Part shown: positions 44,077 to 54,192 of the stretch, piece by piece | Numbering within the stretch: position 1 is the first letter of the stretch | Layout of the letters: every line of letters starts with the position of its first letter | DNA from: Allium sativum | Taxonomy: Eukaryota; Streptophyta; Magnoliopsida; Asparagales; Amaryllidaceae | Assembly: GCA_030737875.1 (NCBI GenBank) | Contig: JASFAX010000020.1 | Coordinates: forward strand, 29,402,688-29,466,687 | Direction: 5' to 3' | Length of the DNA stretch: 64,000 bases | The notes under the pieces: generated by a model | What the model was told of the DNA's origin: nothing | The model's database searches: none | Seen by the model: the letters and a program-made list of their open reading frames with translations, nothing else | Made by a program: the position numbers and the translations under genes

Positions 44077-45627
44077 TCAGCTCTCTCCACCAGAGGATGA
44101 AGGAGATGTACCGTATCGGTTCATGAAATCTTCCAACTTCTGGTTGAGCAACTCATACTGCCTCTCACGACGAATATCACGCTCGTTAAGTTCCGCAATT
44201 TGTGATTTAAGCTGTGCGATCTCTTCTTTGTCTTGGGCCCTCTGGTACGTATGCTGACCTGATCCAATCTGTATATAATTTCAGATTTTCATTATTTTAT
44301 AGTATCATTAAAGTAAATCAAATCCATACCAATTGTTTATATAAAAATACTATTATGCGACAAATCATTTCCTCCAAACAAAATCTTAAATTTTCGTATT
44401 ACCTCTAGATTTCCATATCCATATCGGCGGTTCCGAGTAGGCTTATCCATGACAACATCAAAAATCATATCTTCATCGGCCTTCGTCAACTCAGACCTCC
44501 CCGTAGACTCCAGTAAGTGCGTCCTATGTGCTTGAAATTTCTCCTGTTAAACATAAAACAAATGAAATTAGATAACACTGCAATTTTAATTAAATTAATT
44601 ATATAACTCTAACTTAACTGTTATATACTTACATATCTCTCGCGTTCCTTGTTGTCATGGTCCCAAATGTAAGAAACTGAACCTGTGTCGTCAGTCTGGC
44701 TCAATGCATGTGTATGCTCGAAAACATCCCAGTATGACACAGGACCCATGCGCGCTCTCTCCTGAAATAAGAATGCATATAAATATATATATGTGTGCTT
44801 ATAAATTAAAACTTAAAATTAAATCAACTATTAAATTTAAACGATGCAAGTACTAAACATACCAGATCCTCACGGTGGTGCTGAATTGACTTCGACCCAC
44901 CCCGATGCGTAACCGGATTCTTGCTCCGATTAGTTGCATTTCTCTCAGACGAGGCCTATACATTTAAATTTGAAAAAAAAGTATTATTATAAAACACATA
45001 TTAATTGAATAAAATAATTTAAATTAAACATGCAGTAAATTTACCAGAAAATCCAGATTATTATTCCAATAAGTAAGCAGCTCATTCCACACTGTCTCGC
45101 CTATCCAAATCGGTCTCTTTCCGCTTGTTTTTAAGCTGTTCATTATCTCTCTGTAATTTTTTGCCACTTTAGAATTCCAGTGGCGCTTGACGACTTCCAA
45201 ATCTGCCTCCTGCATATCCACCGAACCCTGCATTTTTTTTTAAAAATAACATGCATAAGAACTTATCAAATAGGAGCATAACTACTTAACATACGAAATG
45301 TTATATCTTACATACCAAAAAATCTTGCCATATGGTCTCTTTAACTATGTCGGGTACCAATGTCCATGTGGGCCAACATGCGTTGGTGCGAGCCTGATAT
45401 GCGCGTTTTGATATACTGAGGACCGTGTTGGACGGCTCCAACTCAAAACCCCTGTGTTAAAAGAGAGAAAAAAAAAATCATGGCAATAAATTATATAATT
45501 TATTGTAGTTAACATAATTAAATTTATACTAAAAATTTAGTACATACCCTCCACTGGCTTTTCGCTTAAGCCAGACCACAGGACGAGATAAGTCAGATGG
45601 TCCACCCTCATCAGCACATTGAGACAT
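44077..45627 (-). CDS. TNPA-like / Transposase_24 (Ptta/En/Spm) protein, seven exons
   Basis: Spliced minus-strand gene that I reconstructed from GT-AG introns with consistent phase. Exons: 45627-45548, 45451-45316, 45227-45045, 44955-44863, 44761-44633, 44543-44403, 44268-44077; introns of 88-134 bp. Total 954 nt, 317 aa, no internal stop. The start MSQCADEGGPSD was chosen as the first ATG in frame; a possible splice acceptor 3 bases upstream leaves room for an extra 5' exon. The middle holds motifs typical of PF03004 proteins: 'RTNACWPTWTLVPDIVKET', 'VVKRHWNSKVAKNYREIMN', 'RNATNRSKNPVTHRGGSKSI', 'YWDVFEHTH'. The last exon is a predicted coiled coil ('EEIAQLKSQIAELNERD'). In En/Spm the second protein binds subterminal repeats; the function here is inferred from family and position. 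It lies 205 bp downstream of the transposase stop, on the same strand. Confidence 0.8.
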
Positions 45628-45831
45628 CACCTGTTACAAATAACAACATAAATAACATAAACATGAAAGAGCTATTAAAAAACAAGGCATGAGATAACAT
45701 GAATACATGTTAATAGAAATGTCATAACATAAATACCTTTTTAAAATGTTAAGAACAAGGAACGGCTATGATTCTATTTGTTTCTTGTTAATAGAAATAT
45801 AAAATTACCTTTTTAAAATGAGAATTATTGG

Positions 45832-48800
45832 TTATAAGTCGTCCTCGTCACTTTCAGAATCTGACTCCATTTCCTCCTCCATATTTGGTTCATTTATAGT
45901 CTCAAATACGTCAACTAATGTGTTTGATTCATCGTTTAGAGGTCCAAAGTCTGTTTGATCATCGGTTATTACTATTTCCGGATTTTCCTCGACATCTGCT
46001 TGATAAGCTTGGTCGTCGGGAATATTGCGTCCATCAAAAGTAAACCTTGCCTTTGTTTTGAAAACAGTCCACCAATCTATTTTGTCTCTTCTTATAGATG
46101 GATAAGGAGCATAATAAACTTGAAAAGCTTGTTTGGCAAGTACAAAAGGATCATACTTATAATAACGGGAAGTATGTCTCACTTCTATAAGATTATATTT
46201 TGAATGCACGTTTATTCCAGAACCTGAAACGTTGCTGAACCAGTTGCTTTTAAACAAAAATACTTCTTCTGCGGGTCGTGTGAAATATGACAATTGCAGA
46301 ATTTGGTTTAGCACGCCATAAAAATCGTGTATATGGTCGTTTGGATCATCACTACCTTTAACAAATACACCGCTATTGTCTGTTAGTTTTTCAGCACCAT
46401 ATTCTTTAGTGCTAAACTTATATCCATTGACAAAGAATATTGGATATGTCTTGACAAGTCTTTTTGGTCCCAATGCCAAATGTTTCAATCCTTCATCCAC
46501 AATACAATTTGTTGGATCAAAAACATAATTGTTAAACCAACTGGCGAATTCTTTGCTGATATCGCCGTTTGGATACCATGATTCATAAATGCTGCAATTA
46601 TAAAACAAATCTTACATATATGATTAAACATTTAATACGTGTATACGTAGATGTATAAGGTCATTACCTAACAAATGGTGCAACTTCAGTGCAATTGAGA
46701 AGGATATATGTGTGTGCTGCATTATAATCTTTATCATTCAGCCGTTCTTCCACACATCTACCAGAAGGACGTCCATGTTTTTTAAAAATAGATAAAGTCG
46801 CTGGACAGTCATCTTGATCTATGTCTTCGTCATTACGCGCAGTATTTACAAATGATATGTTCACATGATCACTAAAATAATGAGAGAAAACAAATGAAGC
46901 TTCTTCTTCGATGTATGATTTGCAAATGGAACCTTCAACTCGAGCTTTCTGCCTCACTTTTTTCTTTAGATGATTTAAATACCTGTTTAGAAATAATGTA
47001 ATTAAATAATTTTTATTACACGATTCACTAATCAAAATTTAATTAACTAAAAATTAATATACCTTTCAAACGGATACATCCATCCGTATTGCACAGGCCC
47101 TCGAAGGCGTGCTTCCAACGGAAGGTGAATAGGTAAATGCTCCATAACATTGAAAAATCCTAGAGGAAATATTTTTTCCAATTTGCAGAGCAATATAGGG
47201 ATTTCTTCCTCTAACTTACATAGACGATCAAGTTTTAATGTAGTAGAACAAAGCTCTTTATAGAACAAACTAAGCTCTGTTACAACAGTCCAAACTTTTA
47301 CGGGCAATAATTCTTTGAAAGCAACGGGCAATAAATTTTCCATCATAACATGACAGTCGTGGCTTTTCATCCCGCTAAGTTTGCTGTTTTTAAAGTCGAC
47401 GCATCTACGAAGATTGGAAGATATACCATCTGGGAATCTTAATCCTTCAATCCATTTTAAAAATATTTTAACTTGATTACTATCGAGTTCATAGCATGCT
47501 TTCGGTTTTTTGGTGTCATTTGCCTTCATATGAAGCTCCAGACGATTACATATTACTTCGATATCGCGTCTTGATTTCAAATCATCTTTTGTCTTTCCTT
47601 TGACATTCAAAATTGTGCTGATTACATTATCAAAAACGTTTTTCTCATTATGCATCATGTCAATATTATGACGAATAAGAAGATCTTTCCAATAAGGCAA
47701 TTCCCAAAATATGCTTTTTTCCACCAATTATGAGTCGTTGATTTACCTAGAATTTCTGATTGTACTCCACTTTCATGAATCTTGGGAAAATCTCTCACAA
47801 GTTCAAAAATTTCTTCACCTGTCCGTACTTTTGGTGGTCGCAAAGTTTCAAGCCTGTCGATGGTAAAATATTTCTTATCTTTTCTAAAATGATGATTAAT
47901 AGGAAGGAAACATCTATGACAGTCAAACCATGAAATTTTCTTCCCAATAGGTAAAGAAAATGCTCTTGTTTCTTCCATGCAGTACGGACAAGCTAAACGA
48001 CCAGCCGTACTCCAACCTGAAAGCATTGCATAAGAAGGAAAATCGCTAATTGTCCACAACAGAGAAGCATACATACGAAAAATTTTCTTTTGCGAAATAT
48101 CATATGTTTCTACCCCTTCATACCACAATTTTTTTAATTCTTCAATCAACGGTTGTAAATAAACATCGATTCCTTGTGTCGGATCATCAGGACCAGGAAC
48201 GACAATTGTGAGAAACATATAAGGAGTTTTCATACACATCCACGGAGGTAAATTATAAGGTGTTACAATTACAGGCCAAGATGAATATTTAGAACCAAAT
48301 TGAGAAAATGGTGAAAATCCATCTGTACATAAACCAGGTCTAACATTACGACTCTCGGATGCAAAATTGGGGTACTTTTGGTCAAAATGCTTCCACGCTT
48401 CTCCATCGGCCGGGTGTGTTAACGAACCTTCTTCCTGTGTTCTCACCTTGTGCCATCTCATATGTTGCGCGGTTACGGAAGATGCATATAACCTTTGAAG
48501 TATAGGAATAATAGGTAAATAATGCATACGTTTGTACGGGACTTCCTTTCCCTTTTTCTTTCTAGGTTTGTATCTTTCCTCATTACATATTCTACACTTC
48601 TTAAGGTTGATATCTTCCTTCCAAAATAGCATGCAACCCTTTAGACATGTATCTATTTTTTGATATGGTAAACCAAAGGCCGACATCATTTTTTTAACTT
48701 CATAATGATTTTCGCACATCAAATTATTAGGAGGCATATGTCGCTTCGCAGCTTGTACAACAGCTGTAAATCCAACTTCCGTGAGATTGTATTTCGATTT

Positions 48801-49340
48801 CATCGCAATGTATTCAGCGGTTACTGATAATTGAGTTCCGCTTTCACAGCCTTCCCAAAGGGGTTTTTTCGCTGCATCTAATAAATCATATATTTTTTTA
48901 GCTTCAATATTTGGTTCTTCTTCATCATTACCATGGTCATCATTACCATCGTTATCGTTAAATTGTTGAACTGGGAACATTGAACGTGCAGCATCTTCAA
49001 CCATTTGTTCTACGAGATTCGTCGTTGCAATTTCATTATTCACTACGACATCTTCTACTTGTGTAGAAGTAGATGCTAACGGTTCTCCATGACGATCCCA
49101 AACTGAATAGTTCGACACAAAACCATACTGACGCAAATGAACTCTAACCATTTGTGGTACCAAATACTTCAATAACTTGCATCTACTACAAGGACAACGG
49201 ATTTCGACGTCGTTTCCTTTGTTACGTAACGCGAAATCAATAAACACCCCGACACCATTAATAAAATGTTTGTTTATTGTGCCATCACTTTCTCTTCGTT
49301 TGTACATCCAACTTCGATCAATAAAGTAATCGTGATCCAT
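45832..49340 (-). pseudogene. CACTA tnp2-type transposase, three exons, one frameshift
   Basis: Exon 1 runs 49340-47063, exon 2 46982-46668, exon 3 46591-45832, with 80- and 76-bp GT-AG introns in matching phase. Start MDHDYFIDRSWMYK is the usual Transpos_assoc beginning; its CPCSRCK zinc-like motif is at residues 49-55. Next come a CX2C zinc motif ('CRICNEERYK'), the Transposase_21/tnp2 core ('RPGLCTDGFSPFSQFGS', 'LPPWMCMKTPYMFLTIVVPG', 'ARLACPYCMEETRAF' region), then DUF4218 ('KSHDCHVMMENLLPVAFKEL', 'GPVQYGWMYPFERY') spanning exons 1-2, and DUF4216 in exon 3, ending in an acidic tail. The frame shifts at an A6 run (plus strand T6, 47715-47720), where the exon total is one base short of a multiple of three (3353 nt). 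A change in homopolymer length or an assembly error would explain it. Confidence 0.88.
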
Positions 49341-49496
49341 TTTTCCTAAGTACATATAAAATTAGAAAAAATGTTAAACTTCACAATTTTTATAATTTTT
49401 ATAACATCAATAGTTGGAAATAGATTCACAATTTTATTGTTGAATGCATGTAATTATGTTAATTGATCAGTTACAGGTGGGTCATCCTACCTCCCA

Positions 49497-49700
49497 TTAC
49501 AAATACAATAACGTAGTTAAATCGCGTAAATCATTTCAATTTAAATGATTCAACAAAATTTCGGCAGCACTTCCCTTTAGTTCCCTGAACAGTACACAAT
49601 TGCGTGTACACAGGGAACATAAAGGAAGTACTTTCGAAATTTTGAGAACCGTTTAAAATGAAATATTTTACGAGATTTAATTTCGTTATTGTATTCGTAA
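49497..49700. repeat. ~100-bp imperfect inverted repeat upstream of transposase gene
   Basis: Left arm 49497-49597 and right arm 49604-49700 around a 6-base loop (aattgc). Centre GTACAC/GTGTAC, then 'ttccctg'/'cagggaa', then 'caaaatttcg'/'cgaaattttg', out to 'aatacaataacg'/'cgttattgtatt'. It lies 160 bp upstream of the tnp2 ATG, so in the promoter or 5' leader. Confidence 0.8.
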
Positions 49701-49726
49701 CTTGTCCAATACAAAGGACAAATCCA

Positions 49727-49812
49727 ACAAATATTGTATATGATGAATATAAATGTCCGTTTTGTTAATAAAACGAACATCCACATAACGATTATATACA
49801 ATACTTATCAGA
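49727..49812. repeat. Second adjacent inverted repeat
   Basis: Left arm ~49727-49765 and right arm ~49769-49812. The centre is 'gtccgttttgt' / 'ataaaacgaac', extending to 'attgtatat' / 'atatacaat'. Together with the previous hairpin it forms a highly structured block. Confidence 0.65.
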
Positions 49813-50560
49813 CGGGGCAAAAAAACTCTCTAAGGCTTTACGAATGTAACATATTACGATTTGGTTTTTTATTGCGATTGAAATATTTTTTTTACGCCTT
49901 TGTGCGCCTTAGCGCCGTTGTGCGCCTTAGCCCAAAAAACACAAACTTAAATATTTGTATTTTCACGACACGTTTTTGAATAAATATTATTTTCGATTAA
50001 TTGGGCGTTAACCAAATAAACAAATGCGTGGAGTGTCAACTATATATACGTGTATATATATATACATAACACTATATACATGCATATATACATAGTCAAC
50101 TTTAACTAATCAAACCCTAGATTACCAACATTAGCAACTGTATACATGCATATAACAACAACTACTTCAACTAATTCAAACCCTAGATCATAACAACAAC
50201 TAAATAATTTATAAGTAAAAACCCTAAATTAGCAACTAAAATGATAAAACCCCACATTGGCAGCTAATTAACATCACTACACACACAAACATACACTAAT
50301 TATGCATCAATTACACTAAACATAGGGTATTAAACAAAAATTAGAACAAACACATACCTCAAAATCAAAGAGAATAGGAGAATAGAGAGGATGAGAGAGT
50401 GCTTTGAGGGAGTTGGAGAGATCCTACGCGGAAGATGGATTGAAATTGGCGATTTCAGAATTGAAAGCGGTGAATTTTAGGGATTTTGTTTCCAAAACCG
50501 TGGGGGAAGCAAATGGGGAAGAAGGAGGAAGGCTCGGGACGTTTTTCTGCTCGCCCGTGT
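49813..50560. other. CACTA 5' non-coding region
   Basis: Between the hairpins and the right subterminal repeats. AT-rich, with 'acgtgtatatatatatac' and 'aaccctaga' words. No gene. Likely promoter or leader of the element's genes. Confidence 0.5.
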
Positions 50561-50567
50561 AACGGGT

Positions 50568-50737
50568 GGCAACATCTTCCAACGGCTTAAAAACAACGGC
50601 CGCCAACGGTTTCCAACGGCGTATATTTTACAAACCGTATACAGATAAGAATTTTGGCTTCCGTTGGAAGCCGTTGGTCAACCTCCGTTGGAGGCCGTTG
50701 GAACGGCCCGATGCAATACTGTTCATATCTTGTAGTG
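50568..50737. repeat. Right terminal and subterminal repeats of CACTA element
   Basis: About seven CCAACGG/CCGTTGG units in both orientations, then the terminal TCTTGTAGTG. Confidence 0.85.
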
Positions 50738-51981
50738 TTAGTGCTTCCGCTCCGATCCGCTCCCTTGTTCTTCACGTGCTCCGATCCAATCCCTCCTCCT
50801 TTATTCGATCTGATCCCTCCTCCTTTATCCGATCCGATCCCAGTTCAGTTAGCGTGGCCTTCCTTTTTGCCAATTTTCTCAAGTGTCAGGTTCCGATCCG
50901 ATCGAATCCCTTGCCCAGTTCAACATATCCGATCCGAGCCCCCATATCCGATCCGAAACCTGCACTACGTTCTAAAACTGTTCCATCAAGTGTTTACGCC
51001 ATTCGACGACATTTTTGACCATTCTAACTATTGAAATCAATCACAAAGCATATCATACAGTCATAGCAACATGCATAATCAACCACAAACATCAAAACGT
51101 CAATATGATAGGTTAAAATGGATCAAACATACCCAAAACCCCATATTTCCCCTTAAGCATGTTTAAGTGAAACTAATGATAGGATTAGCAAAACTTAACC
51201 AAATTAACCCAAATTCATATCAGAGGTCTAAAACATCATTTAAGAATTTATGAACATTTTCCCCGAATTTATTAGTGTATAAATTCGCTAATTACCACTA
51301 ATTACCCTTAATTAGCCATAATTAGTGCAAAACTATGCAAATCACTCACCTTAGCCACAAATAAACTAAGATCTGAAATAAATCTCTGATTTGATATGAA
51401 TCCCAATGCTAAACAGCAGCTCCAATGTTTATTTGGTGTAGATCTCCCTTGATTAGATGTTGCTAAGCTTAATCCTTGATCAAAAGAGGATTTGGAGGTG
51501 ATTTAGAGGTTGAAGGCCATTTTTAAGGTTCTTTGGTGATAAGTGGAGGCTAAAAAACTGAAATGGAATGATTCTCTACTTCATTTCAGCCTCCCCATAA
51601 CCCTAATCCCGAAATGAGTTATGGCCTACTCACTAATCACCCTATTTGGCCCGGTTAAGCAATTTTTCACCTTCCAAACCTTATTTCAGCCATATCTCCC
51701 AAACGGTAAGTCCGTTTGGCTATTATGACCACTCTACGGAAAGGTAAACCATCAAACGAATCTAATGGAAATGGTTTCAGGTCAAAATTCCTTTCCAATC
51801 AAAAGCTATGGCCAAAACAAGATCAGCTAGGGGCAAAATGGTCATTTAAAAATCGACAAAAATTATGAACATGGGAAATGACTCTAATGGATGTTTCCCA
51901 AAGTTACATGACCATACGACTTCACATGGGAAATAAATAAATATTCTACGATCCCCGATGCGTAGAATACGGGTTGTTACA
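50738..51981 (-). repeat. 3' LTR of gypsy-A, right piece
   Basis: Continues the split LTR after the CACTA element, starting with its TTA duplicate. Collinear with 58064-59312; contains 'gatccgatcc' runs and ends gggttgttaca. Confidence 0.93.
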
Positions 51982-51996
51982 CTCTCCCGCCCTTAA
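51982..51996 (-). promoter_or_regulatory. Polypurine tract of gypsy-A
   Basis: Minus strand AAGGGCGGGAGAG lies directly before the 3' LTR start TGTAACAACCC. Confidence 0.85.
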
Positions 51997-52139
51997 TAAA
52001 TTTCGCCCCTGAAATTCCCTAACCAAAACACACAAAAGGGTCCCGCATGCCTATCAACCATAAAACAACCATCAAACATGCAAAACAAGTAAAATAAGTC
52101 TATCCTAGCATGCGGAATAACTAAATCGTAAAGTAAATC

Positions 52140-52418
52140 TCACCAGGCAAAGAGTTCTGGATACGCCTTCCTAATGCTCTCCTTTGTCTCCCAAGTACAA
52201 TCATTCTCGTTCTCGCCCCACTGAACCTTGACTAGCTTCACCGCCTTCCTTCGAAGTTGCTTCGTATCGTGCCCCACAATACGAATCGGCTTGCGGTTCC
52301 CAACCGCCTCGGGTTCTACTTCGAAGTCCTCTAACTGATCAGGTGAAATAGTCATATCTGAGTCGTGAACGAACTTCCTTAGTTGGGAAACATGAAACAC
52401 ATTGTGAACTCCCGCCAT
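52140..52418 (-). pseudogene. Gypsy-A integrase C-terminus / chromodomain-like tail
   Basis: Contains 'GVHNVFHVSQLRKFVHDS' and ends 'LVKVQWGENENDCTWETKES' then 'IRKAYPELF', the chromodomain-like end characteristic of Tekay/Del chromoviruses. It is in frame with the integrase piece upstream but separated by a TAG at 52440-52442. The final stop lies at 52140, about 145 bp from the polypurine tract. Confidence 0.8.
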
Positions 52419-52439
52419 TTTCTCTGGTAAGCCAACTCT

Positions 52440-53210
52440 CTATGCCAAATTCCCGACTAGTTCAAGAACAGGGAATGGGCCAACAAATCTTGGTGCCAAC
52501 TTGCCTCTCCTGCCAAATCGTATCACGCTCTTCAACGGAGAAATCTTGACAAACACCAAGTCATCAACGGAGAATTTTAAGTCTCTTCTCCTCTTATCAG
52601 CATAACTCTTCTGCCTATCTTGGGCAGCTTTCATTCGTTGCTGAATGATCTTAATCTTATCTGAAGTTTCCCTCACCACATCTGGTCCAAGTATAAACTT
52701 CTCGCCAGTCTCTATCCAACATGATGGTGAGTTGCACGGTCTTCCGTACAAAGCTTCATATGGAGCCATACCGATATTGGATTGGTAGCTATTATTATAT
52801 GCAAACTCTACTAGATGCAAATGGTCATCCCATGATCCACCAAAATCCAATATAAAAGCTCTCAAAAGATCTTCCAATATACGATTCACCCTCTCCGTCT
52901 GACCCTCGGTCTGAGGATGATATGCCGTACTGAGATGTAATCCTGACCCTAAAGCCTCTTGTAAGCTCTTCCAAAACCCACTAGTGAACAACGGGTCTCG
53001 GTCGCTCACAATGCTTTTAGGTACTCCATGAAATCTCACTACCCACTTCATATACAATTCTGCCAACTTGGTCGTCGTCCTGGTCGATTTGACTGGTATA
53101 AATCTTGCGCTCTTAGTCAATCGATCCACAATTACCCAAATGCTATCGTATCCCGACCTAGTCCTTGGTAAACCATCGATGAATCCATCGAGACTTGCTC
53201 CCATTTCCAT
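52440..53210 (-). pseudogene. Gypsy-A integrase catalytic core
   Basis: Real homology starts at 'GFIDGLPRTRSGYDSIWVIV' after a frameshift near 53185. The catalytic triad region is recognisable: D in FIDGLP, D in VSDRDPLFTS, E in 'HPQTEGQTERVNRILED'. It continues through 'EFAYNNSYQSNIGMAPYEAL'. A nonsense codon (TAG, 52440-52442) separates it from the chromodomain-like tail. Confidence 0.85.
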
Positions 53211-53785
53211 TCAGGAATTTCTAATGGTTGCAACAACCTACTAGGCTTCTTTTGCTCGGCTTTAACTAGTTGGCAATTCATGCATTTGGATATAAACTTC
53301 CCAACGTCTCTTTTCATCCCTTCCCAGTAGTAAGTCTGCTTCATATCTCGATACATCTTATTACCACCGGGGTGTATAGTCAGTTTTAAGTGATGACATT
53401 CTCTAAGCACTTCATCTCTCAAACCATTCACGTTGGGCACAACTAGTCTTCCATTCTTCCGAAGCCATCCATCTCGATCAAGCCCATACACACTCATCCC
53501 CTCACCGTCGATGTCCATCTCTAACTTGGAGATGATTTCCAATAGATTAGGATCGTCCCTCTGGCTGGAACCAATCCGCTCTATCAAAGTGGGTCTGATC
53601 GCCAAACTAGCTAGCATAACTGGATCCAATTCGCACTTTAGTCTGAAATCAAACCCCACGATATATTCCAGTTGCTTCCATTCAAGAAACATTGCCCCTA
53701 AACTGGCATGTCTCCTACTCAAGGCATCGGCTACCGCATTACCTTTCCCAGGTGTATATGCGATATCAAAATCATACGAAGCCAA
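53132..53785 (-). pseudogene. Gypsy-A RNase H end and integrase zinc domain
   Basis: Begins 'MASYDFDIAYTPGKGNAVAD' (end of RNase H) and holds the HHCC-like zinc region: H residues in 'CHHLKLTIHPGGNKMYRDM', then 'CMNCQLVKAEQKK'. Two adjacent TAG codons at 53801-53806 lie just upstream, and a one-base shift near 53185 ends the frame after 'WKWEQVSMD'. Confidence 0.85.
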
Positions 53786-53887
53786 GAACTCTAACCATCT
53801 CTACTAACAGAGATTCAGATCCTTTTGGGAGAAGAGATACTTTAACGATTTATGATCGGTAAACAACTCAAATCTTTCTCCCAAGAG

Positions 53888-54184
53888 TTAGTGTCTCCAC
53901 ATCTTCAGCGCAAACACGATCGCTGCTAATTCCAAATCATGGGTAGGATACTTCTTCTCATGCGGCTTTAGCTGTCGACCAGCATAAGCTACAACCTTAC
54001 CTCCTTGCATCAATACAACACCCAGTCCGGTACCACAAGCATCCGTGTATACCGTCATGTCTTCGTTCCCCTTAGGAATGACTAACACTAGCGCACGCGT
54101 CAACCTCTCTTTTAGAATCTTGAAGGCATTCTCACACACTCCGTCCCAGACGAAGGACTGATTCTTCTTAGTCAACTGAGTCAA
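53888..54184 (-). pseudogene. Gypsy-A RNase H fragment
   Basis: '[18 protein letters not shown]', '[19 protein letters not shown]' and '[18 protein letters not shown]' are gypsy RNase H motifs. A TAA at 53888-53890 stops it where related proteins have a tyrosine. A one-base shift near 54210 separates it from the reverse transcriptase. Confidence 0.88.
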
Positions 54185-54192
54185 CGGTGCTT

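Larger units (their letters stand above)
43387..50737 (-). mobile_element. Complete CACTA (En/Spm) transposon, 7351 bp
   Basis: Ends are CACTACAAGA (left) and TCTTGTAGTG (right), a 10-bp perfect terminal inverted repeat, flanked by TTA target duplications (43384-43386, 50738-50740). The other LTR of the host retrotransposon keeps the unoccupied site 'ccagttagtgcttcc' (TTA at 58064-58066), proving both borders. Subterminal CCGTTGG/CCAACGG repeats fill the outer ~300 bp on the left and ~170 bp on the right. It carries two minus-strand genes, tnp2-like transposase (45832-49340) and TNPA-like (44077-45627). One base change in the transposase frame is the only lesion I see. Confidence 0.97.
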
